From positions 496,001 to 560,000 of the forward strand of contig NC_027864.1 of NCBI RefSeq assembly GCF_000187245.1: a DNA stretch of 64,000 nucleotides. The letters run 5' to 3'. Origin of the DNA: Ogataea parapolymorpha DL-1 (lineage: Eukaryota; Ascomycota; Pichiomycetes; Pichiales; Pichiaceae). Each line of letters opens with the position of its first letter. Within the stretch, counting starts at the first letter, position 1. The notes under the pieces are model-generated. The model was not told the DNA's origin. It saw nothing but the letters and a program-made list of their open reading frames with translations, and searched no databases. A program made the position numbers and the translations under genes. Shown here one piece after another: positions 35,090 through 44,495 of the stretch.

Positions 35090-38000
35090 CTATAAATACA
35101 GCGAAGCACAGAAAACGATGTCTCGTTTGATTTTTTCTTGAGCCTCGCCCATCTTCATATGTAGTTCAGAATCACCCACGATAAGCGCACAGTTCATCAC
35201 CACGCGACACACTTCATCTAATCTTGTGATGACTCTGACGATAGTTCCTTCCGCTTCGTTTTCGTCGTTGCTCAGTTCCATAATATCCTTGAACGACTGT
35301 CCTCTGGCCCATTCGTACACGACGTTCACCAACCCAAACCGGTTGTTTTCGAGGAACTGTTCCTCTTCTGCTGTCAATATGATCTTGTTCTCGTTGGACA
35401 CCTTCATCACTTGCTCCACGATTTCCACTATCTTGTCTTTTCCACTTTCCAGGCGTGGCGTACACAGAGGAGCTGGGCCCTCGTCGTTTCCCCGTTTTCC
35501 GTCATAAACAAAGCACGAAAGTAGAGCCACAATTTCCTCGCTGGTAAAAGTTCCCAAGATGTTCTCGAAAACTAGTTCGGTGACAATCAACTCGAAACCG
35601 AAATTGATCTCACAAGCGACACGTCCTTTTAGCGTGACCGTCAGCTGGTCATTGACAAATTCCAGCTGTTTCAACACTTCCAAACGTTGCTCGTAATCAG
35701 GCAAAAGCTCCAAGTTCTCCTCGCTCATCAGACTTTTCAAAGATTCTATGCGTTTCTCAATGTTTTTGCGGTTCATGAAAGTTGGATACTCTGCTTCGAC
35801 AAGCGAATCAAACTTTTCGTCAGCAAAACAATTCATCACCGTGTCCCGCAGCTCATCGATGCGTGTCAAGATCTCAATCATATTTGGGTTCTGGAATGCG
35901 GTCCAGTCCAGCTCACCCCATTTACGTTGGTATCGCAGAAGCTGGCCCACCTCCGTCTTGAAATCACTAATGCTTTTAGGGTCCTTGTTAATGATACCAT
36001 TGATATAAGACCGCACAGAGTATGCACCGACAAACTCTATATCATTAAGAGGAACATCAATGAATTTGAAATTGGTGCCCGCTTTCCACTTGCTAAAGAA
36101 CTTTGCCACATAAGGCTGACCAAAATTGGTCGTATAGACACAATTGAACTGGTTCTTAGAGCTTTGCTGGACATCTAAAGTCAAAAGGGTTATTTTGTCG
36201 TCACCGTTGCTCCATCTAGCCGTCACAGCAGGATATGACTGGTTTGTGTCACGGTCACGGTAAACAACAAGACGTCCGACCTTGAGTCGCTTTTGGTAGT
36301 ACAGCAGCTTCATACTCTCCTGCACAAGATCGCCATACTGCTCCTTCATTTCCTCCATCGTATTGTAGAACAGGTTAAGTTTGGCGTTATCTTCCTCGGA
36401 AATGTTTTGTTTTTTCAGATCCCTGAGCTGCTTTTCAAGCTTGGCAATCTCAATTTCATGTTCAGGCAACAGCGATTGAGTTGTGTTCTCACCAAAAGAT
36501 CTTTTGATCATCTCCTCCACTCTCAATGCCTCTATACGAAGCAGGTTTAGAATCATGTTATATGTGAGTCTGAATTTCGACGATAGCTTTGTAGCAGTGC
36601 CCATGGTCACCTCTTTGAATGCAAACTCCTCCAGCGGTTGGTTGTAAGCCATCACAATCACAGTACCCGTGCTATCCAGTCCACGGCGACCAGCGCGGCC
36701 TGACATTTGCGTAAATTCACCAGGAAGCAGGTTTCTGTATCCTGTTCCGTCGTGCTTGCGCAATTCGCTAAAAACAACAGTTCTTGTCGGAAGGTTAAGT
36801 CCCATGGCAAAAGTCTCTGTTGCAAAAAGAACCTTGATAAGGGTCTTGGAAAATAGGATCTCAATGATCTCTTTCACGATTGGCAAAAGACCACCGTGAT
36901 GAACCGCAATACCCCGAGAAAGCATTTCACGGACTTTGAGGATCTGAGGCAGCTCTCGATCTTCCTTTTTAAGCCTGGAAACAGCTTTGTCAATGAACAT
37001 ATGGATTTGTGACGCCTCCTTAGCAGTGCAGAAATTCACTCCTCGCAAAGTGTCTGCGTATTCTTCACAACGTTTCTTGGAGAAGACAAAAATGACTGCC
37101 GGCATCAGGTCTTTCTTTTGCAAGAACGTCACCAGATTGTGCCACGAGTTCTTGTTTGGCCCGTCTCTTTTGAACATTTTTCCTGACATAGTTGAGCCTC
37201 CACGGGCCCCTCCACGGCCGCCTCTCGCACCACCTCGTGCTCCGCCGCGAACCACAGCCCCACTTTTTCCCTTGTCGTTAGTATCAGGAACATCCTTCTT
37301 TTTGAGAAGCTTGTCCTCGTGCAATCTGAAATTCTTCTGCTGGAAAGATCCGTTAGCATCAATTAGCTTGAAAATATCGTCCTTGGCCCACACAAATATT
37401 TCCAACGGCACAGGACGCTTGGAAGTCGAAATAACATAAATGTCTTTCTGTCTGGTACGTCCGACCCAGGAAGCGAATTCATAGGTATTTGGAACGGTAG
37501 CAGAGAGCAACACCACCTTAATGTGCTCGGGAAGCATAATGATGACCTCTTCCCAAACCACTCCTCTTTCTATATCGTTGACGTAGTGGACCTCGTCGAA
37601 AATGACGAACTCCACGTCTCTAATCAAATCTGCGCCTCTATAAAGCATGGAACGCAGAATTTCAGTCGTCATAATCAGGCAGTTTGCCTCGGGATTGATT
37701 TGGACATCACCGGTGATGACTCCCACGTCGACGTCGTCAAAACTTTCCTTGAAGTCTCTGAATTTTTGGTTACTAAGTGCTTTGATAGGCGACGTGTAGA
37801 TCGTTTTCGTCATGTTTCTGTTTGCCAACGCAATAGCGTACTCAGCAACCACAGTCTTACCAGCCGAAGTATGAGCAGCCACAAAGACAGAGTCATTTTT
37901 TTCGAGATGGTAGACGGCCTCTTTCTGGAAGGTATCCAGCTCAAAAGGCCAGGTCCGTGCTGGATTGGGGACCAGCTCGTCAAAATTGGGAATTGCGTGG

Positions 38001-38776
38001 TTCACGTCCACAACGTGCGCCCACTCGCGTTTAGGTGGAAGAGCAGGCTTTCTTTTCGACGGCCTGGTGAGCATACTGGCGGGAATGAATTTTGAGATTT
38101 CGTCTTCCACGTCGGCTTCTTGAATAATCTCCGGCTCTTGATCTTGGACCGTCTCTTGCTCATCGCTCACCTGCTTTTGTTCCAGCTCTGTCAGATCTGT
38201 ATGCGTGCCGTCCTTTAGTGCCAAACCGCGACTTAAGCCCTGCGGAATGTCCAGCAATCCGTTTTCATCTCTGTGAAGAAATTTCGTAGAGTCCTTGGGC
38301 TCCTCGTTGGCGGTCAATCCGCCAGGCTGGAAGGGCAAAAACCCAGAGTTTCCTTTGATCGCGTCGTCCTTACCACCGAATTTCCGTTTGACAGACAGTG
38401 ATGTCACGGCAGAGTTACCAGACTCCAATATGGTGCGGTCGAAAGTCTCCTTGTAGGAAACGATGGAACCCTCAATGCCGCTTCGCTGGAAACGGACAGT
38501 GGTTCGTTTGAGTGTTGGAGGAATCGTCAACATGGAACGGTAGAACCGTTCTCTGTCCTGTGTGCCAACTTCTGGCACTTGTTGAAACTTATCCAGCAAA
38601 TCCCATGGCAGTTCATTGGTGGGAGAAAGGTACGTTCTCTTGATATCAGCTAGAACACCCTCTTCAGACACAGGAGGCGGAGGAGTGGCTGTCTTGGTAG
38701 TTGGATCGAGCCAGACATTATTGTCTTTGGGTCCGACTTTCAAATCATGGAGTACATCCAGCAGCTGAGTAGTCAT
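35090..38776 (-). CDS. SKI2: Ski2, Ski-complex RNA helicase feeding the cytoplasmic exosome
   Basis: The 1228-residue protein unwinds mRNA for 3'-5' decay and no-go or nonstop surveillance. The N-terminal region contains the Ski-complex-binding segments. The DExH core has 'AHTSAGKTVVAEYA' (Walker A), 'IFDEVHYVND' (DEVH), 'SATVPN' (motif III) and 'QMSGRAGRRG' (motif VI). An arch-type insertion and the C-terminal helical DSHCT domain follow ('EKIKRDIVFCASLYL' at the end). A striking Arg/Gly stretch lies between the helicase lobes (about residues 505-530, 'RGGARGGARGGRGG'), a possible RNA-binding or methylation site. The N-terminal extension and the Ski2-type N-terminus separate it from the nuclear paralogue Mtr4. 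Confidence 0.95.
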   Translation of the reverse strand: MTTQLLDVLHDLKVGPKDNNVWLDPTTKTATPPPPVSEEGVLADIKRTYLSPTNELPWDLLDKFQQVPEVGTQDRERFYRSMLTIPPTLKRTTVRFQRSGIEGSIVSYKETFDRTILESGNSAVTSLSVKRKFGGKDDAIKGNSGFLPFQPGGLTANEEPKDSTKFLHRDENGLLDIPQGLSRGLALKDGTHTDLTELEQKQVSDEQETVQDQEPEIIQEADVEDEISKFIPASMLTRPSKRKPALPPKREWAHVVDVNHAIPNFDELVPNPARTWPFELDTFQKEAVYHLEKNDSVFVAAHTSAGKTVVAEYAIALANRNMTKTIYTSPIKALSNQKFRDFKESFDDVDVGVITGDVQINPEANCLIMTTEILRSMLYRGADLIRDVEFVIFDEVHYVNDIERGVVWEEVIIMLPEHIKVVLLSATVPNTYEFASWVGRTRQKDIYVISTSKRPVPLEIFVWAKDDIFKLIDANGSFQQKNFRLHEDKLLKKKDVPDTNDKGKSGAVVRGGARGGARGGRGGARGGSTMSGKMFKRDGPNKNSWHNLVTFLQKKDLMPAVIFVFSKKRCEEYADTLRGVNFCTAKEASQIHMFIDKAVSRLKKEDRELPQILKVREMLSRGIAVHHGGLLPIVKEIIEILFSKTLIKVLFATETFAMGLNLPTRTVVFSELRKHDGTGYRNLLPGEFTQMSGRAGRRGLDSTGTVIVMAYNQPLEEFAFKEVTMGTATKLSSKFRLTYNMILNLLRIEALRVEEMIKRSFGENTTQSLLPEHEIEIAKLEKQLRDLKKQNISEEDNAKLNLFYNTMEEMKEQYGDLVQESMKLLYYQKRLKVGRLVVYRDRDTNQSYPAVTARWSNGDDKITLLTLDVQQSSKNQFNCVYTTNFGQPYVAKFFSKWKAGTNFKFIDVPLNDIEFVGAYSVRSYINGIINKDPKSISDFKTEVGQLLRYQRKWGELDWTAFQNPNMIEILTRIDELRDTVMNCFADEKFDSLVEAEYPTFMNRKNIEKRIESLKSLMSEENLELLPDYEQRLEVLKQLEFVNDQLTVTLKGRVACEINFGFELIVTELVFENILGTFTSEEIVALLSCFVYDGKRGNDEGPAPLCTPRLESGKDKIVEIVEQVMKVSNENKIILTAEEEQFLENNRFGLVNVVYEWARGQSFKDIMELSNDENEAEGTIVRVITRLDEVCRVVMNCALIVGDSELHMKMGEAQEKIKRDIVFCASLYL

Positions 38777-38913
38777 AATTAAACAGAATTAATTCAATCG
38801 GCGGCCGTCAACCCTAAATTTAAGCACTATGACCTAAAAACAATTATTGTCTTGTATGGTTGATATTTTTTGACCGTTTATTTATTTTTTGGCTCTCTGC
38901 TTTTCCCACTCCA

Positions 38914-40269
38914 ATGCCCCTCTACACTGTTTCACACGTTGACAACCTGCGTGTGTGCGTGGTGATGGTCGGCCTGCCTGCTCGTGGCAAGTCGTTCATC
39001 TCGCACAAGATTGTGCGGTACTTGTCCTGGCTATCCATCAAGACAAGGGTGTTTAACGTCTCTTCGTACCGTCGCGAGGAGTACAGAGAACAGCCTTCCG
39101 CGGACTTTTTCAACCCAAACAACGAAGAAAGCAAGGTGATCCGTGCACAGGCCAACATTGATGCGATCAAAGACGTCATCAAGTGGATGAACGAGGAGGA
39201 CGGATGTGTGGCTATTCTGGACGGCTCCAACGTCACCAAGCAGAAACGAGCAATGGTCGCGCAGATCCTGAGAGACAACAGGGTGGAGCCGCTGTTCTTG
39301 GAAAGCTTTTGTGACGACGAGGCGATCGTTAAGTCGAATATAATGGACATCAACTCGACCTCCCCAGATTATGCCGGCAAGCCGCCCGGCTATGCGTTGG
39401 AGGACATCCTCACGAAAATTAAGTACTACGAGACACACTACGAGCCGATGGACCTAGTGGATGAAAAAGAGCTAAGTTTCATCAAGCTGATCAACGTCAA
39501 CTCGCAGATCATCATCAACAAGATCGCGAGCTACTTGGAGAGCAGAATCGCGTACTATATCATGAACCTGCACATCAAACCGCGCTACATATGGCTGTCG
39601 CGCCACGGCGAGTCGCAGTACAACCTTGAAGGCAAGATTGGGGGTGATGCAGACCTGAGTGAGCGGGGAATGAAGTACGCTCGGAAGCTGAAAGACTTGG
39701 TGGAAAAATACGTTCCCAACCACGACAAGCTCGAGGTCTGGACCTCGACTTTGAGGAGAACGCAGCAGACAGCGCAGTTTCTGCCAAACCCCAAGAAACA
39801 GTGGAAAGCTCTGGACGAGCTTGACGCTGGGTCGTGCGATGGCCTGACATACGAGGAGATCGCCCAGAGATTCCCTGAAGATTTTGCAGCACGTGACGAA
39901 AATAAGTTCGAGTACCGGTACAGAGGAGGGGAATCCTACAGAGACGTGATCCAGCGCCTGGAGCCTATCATTATGGAACTGGAGAACCAGGAGAACGTGC
40001 TTGTGATCACGCACCAGGCGGTGTTGAGATGTATCTATGCCTATTTCATGAATTCCCCGCAGGAAAAGTCGCCGTGGATGTCGATTCCCTTGCACACACT
40101 TATTCGCCTCGAGCCACGCGCGTACGGCACAAACGTCACGCGCATCAAGGCCAACATCCCTGCCGTATCCACGTACAAAGAGAAAGGCACATCCAAGCTG
40201 GGGGAATCGCAGAACTCGGCCCATGTCATGGCCGGTGAGGTTATCACGAGCGATGTTGCAAATCAATGA
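38914..40269 (+). CDS. FBP26: Fructose-2,6-bisphosphatase of the PFK-2/FBPase-2 family
   Basis: I use the ATG at 38914, which gives 451 residues, the length of yeast Fbp26 (452). The kinase-like N-terminal domain keeps the P loop 'GLPARGKS'. The phosphoglycerate-mutase-like C-terminal domain has the phospho-His motif 'LSRHGESQYN' and the second catalytic His in 'VITHQAVLRC'. The enzyme degrades fructose-2,6-bisphosphate, relieving the activation of glycolysis and inhibition of gluconeogenesis. In S. cerevisiae Fbp26 the kinase half has little activity. Whether the kinase here is active cannot be read from sequence. It is divergent from SKI2, and a few unrelated codons precede the chosen start in frame. 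Confidence 0.92.
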   Translation: MPLYTVSHVDNLRVCVVMVGLPARGKSFISHKIVRYLSWLSIKTRVFNVSSYRREEYREQPSADFFNPNNEESKVIRAQANIDAIKDVIKWMNEEDGCVAILDGSNVTKQKRAMVAQILRDNRVEPLFLESFCDDEAIVKSNIMDINSTSPDYAGKPPGYALEDILTKIKYYETHYEPMDLVDEKELSFIKLINVNSQIIINKIASYLESRIAYYIMNLHIKPRYIWLSRHGESQYNLEGKIGGDADLSERGMKYARKLKDLVEKYVPNHDKLEVWTSTLRRTQQTAQFLPNPKKQWKALDELDAGSCDGLTYEEIAQRFPEDFAARDENKFEYRYRGGESYRDVIQRLEPIIMELENQENVLVITHQAVLRCIYAYFMNSPQEKSPWMSIPLHTLIRLEPRAYGTNVTRIKANIPAVSTYKEKGTSKLGESQNSAHVMAGEVITSDVANQ

Positions 40270-40570
40270 GAGCACTTGAATCGCCTGAATTTCTGTCTAG
40301 TAATGGAATCATGAGCAATGAGACGCTTTGACAGGTGTGGGTCCGCTTGACAAGCATATACTCCAGCAGCTGCAACAGCGGTCTCTTCACCGTTCGGAAA
40401 TAGAGCCATCGAAGCTTGCTGGGGAACCTTGCCAGGTGCCTTGGTGGCAGCGTAGTGTAGAAGTATTTTATTCCGTCCCGGCTGATTGCATACTTGCAAT
40501 ATACCGAGGATGTATGGCCCATAGACTGGAAAAGTTGGTGGAATTACGGTCTTTTATTTACATGCAGCGG
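40270..40570. other. Convergent FBP26/ATP10 interval with unexplained minus-strand frames
   Basis: This 301-bp interval lies between convergent stops and is long for this compact region. Two overlapping minus-strand frames run through it: 92 codons from an ATG at 40522, and 78 codons in another register opening with TTG and containing an ATG 31 codons in. Both look moderately protein-like, but I recognise neither and found no splice signals joining them. Confidence 0.4.
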
Positions 40571-41461
40571 TTATCTAGTTTTGACCAATTTGCGCCCGGT
40601 CTCTCTCTCCAGTCCTTTGAGCGCTTTCCACAGCCCCTGGACCTCTTTTTCCTCCGGCTGGCCGCACCCGACCCAGCGGATCCGGAACGAGTCGTCGATC
40701 AGATACACGTATCCGGCGTATGTGTTTGTCATTAGCAGTTTTTCGCGGTCCTCGCGCGATAGAACCGCGTCTCGGAGTGCGACCAAAAATTTGTCGTGCT
40801 GCGACTTTGGGACCTCGGCTCTGAGCTTGCGTGGGGTCACGTATGTGTGGACGAAATGGTTCGACCATTTCTCGCTCAGCAATAGCTCCACGATCTGGGA
40901 TTGTGGGAACGCCTTGTGGAATTCGTCGATGCCGGTCTTGGACAGATAGTTGTCGTCCGAGCCGGGGATCTTGAAATAATCGGCTACCATCTCTTTGCCA
41001 GAGTCGGCAGAGTAGACTTTGAGCACCGTCACCTTGGCCTGTTTGAGCACATCCATGAGCTCGACGTTCTGCTCGCCCAGCGTGCGAGCCTGGAAATTAG
41101 GGAAATAAAGCGACTTGTCTCTCTTGAAGTATGAAATAGGAGCCTCAAAGAGCCTGCCCTTGGTCTTCATGTACACATGAAAATCGTACATTCCTCCGTA
41201 TGCAAGCTCTTTTTGGATTTTGTCGACTCGCGTGCGTCTTGTGATCCCGTCGAAGTAGAAATCCCAGATTCTCTTGGGCACATTGAGGTTTTCCTTCGTG
41301 AGCCATTTCTTTCGTGGTAGATCTCTCAGGTGCACCGGGGGCTTTTCGAAGCCAAACGGTTTGGTCACCTTAAAAAACCTGTGTGGTTTTGGTACTATTT
41401 TCGAGACGCTGTCTCCCAAATTGCCAAAGAAGGAGGCATGTCGTTTGAATATCAGACTCAT
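40571..41461 (-). CDS. ATP10: Atp10, mitochondrial F1Fo ATP synthase assembly factor
   Basis: Starting at the second ATG (41461) gives 296 residues with a basic, hydroxylated presequence ('MSLIFKRHASFFGNL') suited to mitochondrial import. The body contains the family blocks 'PRKKWLTKENLNVPKR', 'FEAPISYFKRDKSLYFPNF' and 'GYVYLIDDSFRIRWVGCG', which resembles the thioredoxin-like C-terminal half of Atp10. In yeast the protein binds subunit 6 and is needed to build the Fo sector. Length agrees with yeast Atp10 (279). The gene is divergent from SSY5 with 68 bp between starts. Confidence 0.92.
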   Translation of the reverse strand: MSLIFKRHASFFGNLGDSVSKIVPKPHRFFKVTKPFGFEKPPVHLRDLPRKKWLTKENLNVPKRIWDFYFDGITRRTRVDKIQKELAYGGMYDFHVYMKTKGRLFEAPISYFKRDKSLYFPNFQARTLGEQNVELMDVLKQAKVTVLKVYSADSGKEMVADYFKIPGSDDNYLSKTGIDEFHKAFPQSQIVELLLSEKWSNHFVHTYVTPRKLRAEVPKSQHDKFLVALRDAVLSREDREKLLMTNTYAGYVYLIDDSFRIRWVGCGQPEEKEVQGLWKALKGLERETGRKLVKTR

Positions 41462-41529
41462 TAATATTTTTTTATTTTTTTCCATGGTTATTTTGTATAA
41501 AATATTGGATCACGCTTTTTTAGCTCTGT

Positions 41530-43668
41530 ATGCCGTTGAAATTATTTAGACGCAAAGACGACGACGACGCTGCAAGCATCCACTCCGGCGGCTCGCGGGC
41601 ATCGTCCAAAAAACTCAGCGACTCGGAGTCCCTCAACTTCGACGACACAAAGACTTTCCAGTACTCCTTCAACTCCAACACAAACTCCTTGTTCAGCTCG
41701 AAAAACACCATCTCCACGAGATCTTCCTCACAGCAGAGCTCTCACGGTGCCCAGAAACACCCCACTTTCACATCCATAGGAAAGCCTCTGCGCGTGCTCA
41801 ACGAGGAAGAGTTCGATGACGAAACGGAGGAGGCCGGTGCCGTGGCGTCGCTTCGGCGGCCCAAGGATGCGGGGGCCACCGTCCGGAATACGACTTTGCC
41901 AACCCAGGTCTTAGAAAAAGATATTGATTTGTTGGAGGGTGCGCTGGAAAAACAGCTGCGAACACTGGCACAAACAGTTTCCAACACTTTAATGCGGGTG
42001 TCGCAGTCGGTGCTAAATTTGACAAAGGCTTCCATTGAAATCAGCGAAAGTATCAAGCAAACGACCACCGCGATTGCCAAACTCAACTATCTGGCATTTC
42101 TGCCCCCATACCACTTCTCAACAGCCTCGTCTCCTGGTCTTGCGCAACTCATCAAAAACGTTCTTTTTCTTGTGGACAATTTGCTCGTGATAGAGGTGTA
42201 CGACAACTCGAAAGCCCTGGTGCTTAAAAATCTACACGATCTTCTGGTCCAGCTGAAAACGGTCCAGAAACCGCCACAGGAGCTGGAGAACTATGTCGCG
42301 CTGATGGCTCCGCAAAACTTCCCAGTTGGCAGCTCGTCGCGGCCGTTGGAGAGCGAACAAAAAATAGGCCGCATGATGCAGCTGCTGGTGAAAAAATCCA
42401 AGGACAATCTCCTGTCAGACCAGGACGGCTCTTTCATTGCGCCCGTGTTGCGTGGCTTTGTCAACGAAAACCTCAGCGTTGTCACGTTTGTGTTTGGCTT
42501 CCCGACGCTCACAAACGAGCACACTGAAATCATTCGCTATTTCTGTGCCAGCTCGGCCGACCTGCACTTTGTCGCGCAGAAAAACGAAATCAAGCCTGCC
42601 GCGTCCACCTTCCATGCTCCGTTCCGCACGCTCGACCCGGACGCAGGGTACGTCCCGATTTCCATGCCCATCGCTTGCAACAGCTCGCTCAAATTGTCAG
42701 GCACGCTCGCTGGCTATTTGTACCCCAAAATCTCGAAAAATAACGAGAACACGCGGCTCCAAAAATATGCCAACTCGCTGTTTGGGCTCACCTGCGCGCA
42801 CGTGATACTTAACGAGACCATCAACGCGGGTGAGAATTACCCATATGTGTCTGTTCCTTCGCCTGTTTTGATCGATTTGTACAAAAACGCTCTTGCCAAC
42901 GAAAGACTAAAATACGAGCCGCACTCAGAAGAATACCAGGCATACGACGCGGCAATTAGACAACTAGACGAAACTTACCCGGTGAGCGAGGTGCGCGTCA
43001 AGAAGAAGCTTGTCAAGCGCAACCTGCCACCACAATCATTTGGCCAACTGATCTGGGGAGAACGACTGGTGGTAGAGGATAAACTCTCGGATATTGCCAT
43101 TGTGAAGATCTCTGACCACTCCAAGAAGTTCATCAACTTCCTTGGAGAGGATCTGGAGCTTAACAAACATGACCCGTCGCTCATGTTTTCCAATTTGTCC
43201 GTCAAGGAGACGGTCGACTTGGAAAGCTCAAAAGATTTCTCGACGCTCAAGCACGCCGGGCTGGACGTGTTCAAGGTCGGAGCTACTACGGGCTACACGG
43301 ACGGCCGTCTAAATGGCCAGAAAATGATCTACTGGTCCGACGGAACGCTCAGAACGTCGGAATTTGTTATTGCAGGATCCAAAAAACAGTTTGCGGCAGG
43401 CGGTGACTCGGGAGCGTTCATTCTGACGAAACTGTCGAATCTGCGTGCCTCTGCAGCCGGCAGACGGTCGATGTTCACCACGATTCTTGGAAACCTGATG
43501 TCTGCAGGCCCAGAAACCGGGCTGGGAGTCATCGGGATGCTGCACTCTTACGACGGCGAAAACAAGGAGTTCGGCCTGCTAACGCCAATACATGACATCC
43601 TCGACAGATTGCACGCGGTGACTGGAGTCCGTTGGGGTGTTGTGGGCTGCAATAACGACGACGAGTAA
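41530..43668 (+). CDS. SSY5: Ssy5, chymotrypsin-like protease of the SPS amino-acid sensor
   Basis: The 712-residue protein has an N-terminal prodomain (Asp- and Ser-rich, about 1-370) and a C-terminal chymotrypsin-like domain. The catalytic triad is readable: His424 in 'LTCAHVIL', Asp521 in 'KLSDIAIVK' and Ser627 in 'GGDSGAF'. In yeasts, amino acids outside the cell act through Ssy1-Ptr3 to release the prodomain so that Ssy5 clips the transcription factors Stp1 and Stp2, switching on amino-acid permeases. The triad spacing and overall length match the yeast enzyme (699). An active protease is expected. It shares a 68-bp divergent interval with ATP10. Confidence 0.95.
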   Translation: MPLKLFRRKDDDDAASIHSGGSRASSKKLSDSESLNFDDTKTFQYSFNSNTNSLFSSKNTISTRSSSQQSSHGAQKHPTFTSIGKPLRVLNEEEFDDETEEAGAVASLRRPKDAGATVRNTTLPTQVLEKDIDLLEGALEKQLRTLAQTVSNTLMRVSQSVLNLTKASIEISESIKQTTTAIAKLNYLAFLPPYHFSTASSPGLAQLIKNVLFLVDNLLVIEVYDNSKALVLKNLHDLLVQLKTVQKPPQELENYVALMAPQNFPVGSSSRPLESEQKIGRMMQLLVKKSKDNLLSDQDGSFIAPVLRGFVNENLSVVTFVFGFPTLTNEHTEIIRYFCASSADLHFVAQKNEIKPAASTFHAPFRTLDPDAGYVPISMPIACNSSLKLSGTLAGYLYPKISKNNENTRLQKYANSLFGLTCAHVILNETINAGENYPYVSVPSPVLIDLYKNALANERLKYEPHSEEYQAYDAAIRQLDETYPVSEVRVKKKLVKRNLPPQSFGQLIWGERLVVEDKLSDIAIVKISDHSKKFINFLGEDLELNKHDPSLMFSNLSVKETVDLESSKDFSTLKHAGLDVFKVGATTGYTDGRLNGQKMIYWSDGTLRTSEFVIAGSKKQFAAGGDSGAFILTKLSNLRASAAGRRSMFTTILGNLMSAGPETGLGVIGMLHSYDGENKEFGLLTPIHDILDRLHAVTGVRWGVVGCNNDDE

Positions 43669-43709
43669 TCTTTGGGTAGAAACAAATTGTATAATATATT
43701 TTCGTCTAT

Positions 43710-43983
43710 TCACTGTGGCAAGTCCTGTGGGTCGACATCCTTGATCCAGAGCTTACCCATGATTGGTAGCTTCTTGTAGAAAGTGTCCTGGAATAATGGC
43801 CAGTGCTCGGTGAAGGTGAAGATGGCAGCAACAGTGGCACCTCCCCAGAGAGCGAGACTTGGGGCATAACCGAGCAGCAAGAATGGAGTGAGACCGCCGA
43901 AGTGAGGCACCTTCTTGAGTTTGAGGCTCTTGACGTACTGGAGGTTAGAGCAACAGAATGGAGTGAATACTTACGTTGACCAT
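43710..43983 (-). CDS. QCR10: Qcr10, small subunit of the cytochrome bc1 complex, with a 37-nt intron
   Basis: Spliced from 43983-43975 and 43937-43710, this gives 78 residues, the same as yeast Qcr10 (77). Exon 1 is only three codons (M-V-N). Exon 2 continues 'YVKSLKLKKVPHFGG' and the single membrane span 'LLLGYAPSLALWGGATVAAI', then 'FTEHWPLFQDTFYKKLP', the family's best block. The protein sits at the periphery of respiratory complex III in the inner mitochondrial membrane. It would be missed or truncated without the intron. Convergent with SSY5, 41 bp away. Confidence 0.9.
43938..43974 (-). other. QCR10 intron, 37 nt
   Basis: GTAAGT at the 5' end, TCTAAC at the branch, then CTCCAG. It begins nine bases after the A of the ATG, so the first exon codes only three residues. 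Confidence 0.88.
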
Positions 43984-44141
43984 GGTTCTTTGTATTTGTT
44001 AATTTTTTTTTGACGAAAATTGATTGGTAGAAATTACGAGACGTTGAGGAAGGATTATTCTATCCATTACTCAGCAAATATTTTTTGGTAGCTATTCTCT
44101 CGTACAAACAGACAAAACTAGAGAGCGTATAGAGAACGTAT

Positions 44142-44495
44142 TTAGAGGAGAGACTTGGTAGCAGTATCGCAGTCCGAGGAAGAGCTGACAGTGACAAAGC
44201 TGGACGACGCAGTCGTCTTGGTTGCAGTGTCACAGTCGGAGGACGAGGTGGAGGTGATGATCTCGGTGGTCTTGGTGGCAGTGTCACAGTCAGACGTGGT
44301 CGAGGTCTCCAGGGTGGTCTTGGTGGAACTGTCGCAGTCCTCGTCTTCGCCGCCCTTAAATTTCTCCTTCAATTTTCCGAGCTTGTCCTTGTATTTGGAG
44401 AGGTCAGCCTGGGCCTGGGCTTCAGGCAGGGCAGCAGCAAAAGCTGGGGCGGCAACGAGCAGGGAAGCACAGAAAATCTTGTTGATGGCAACCAT
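44142..44495 (-). CDS. Small secreted protein with DCDTATK repeats, unknown function
   Basis: The 117-residue product begins with a clear signal peptide ('MVAINKIFCASLLVAAPAFA', cleavage likely after residues 20-21), followed by a short Ala/Gln-rich stretch and a Lys-rich helix. The C-terminal 65 residues hold four imperfect units built on DCD(T/S)(A/S)TK, each with one Cys, separated by Ser/Thr-rich spacers. The mature chain thus has four Cys, all in the repeats, and many possible O-mannosylation sites. No GPI signal is present, since the chain ends 'KSLL'. A TATATAAA box lies 47 bp upstream (44542-44549, minus strand). This suggests a wall-bound or extracellular protein. I do not recognise a described family. 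Confidence 0.75.
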   Translation of the reverse strand: MVAINKIFCASLLVAAPAFAAALPEAQAQADLSKYKDKLGKLKEKFKGGEDEDCDSSTKTTLETSTTSDCDTATKTTEIITSTSSSDCDTATKTTASSSFVTVSSSSDCDTATKSLL

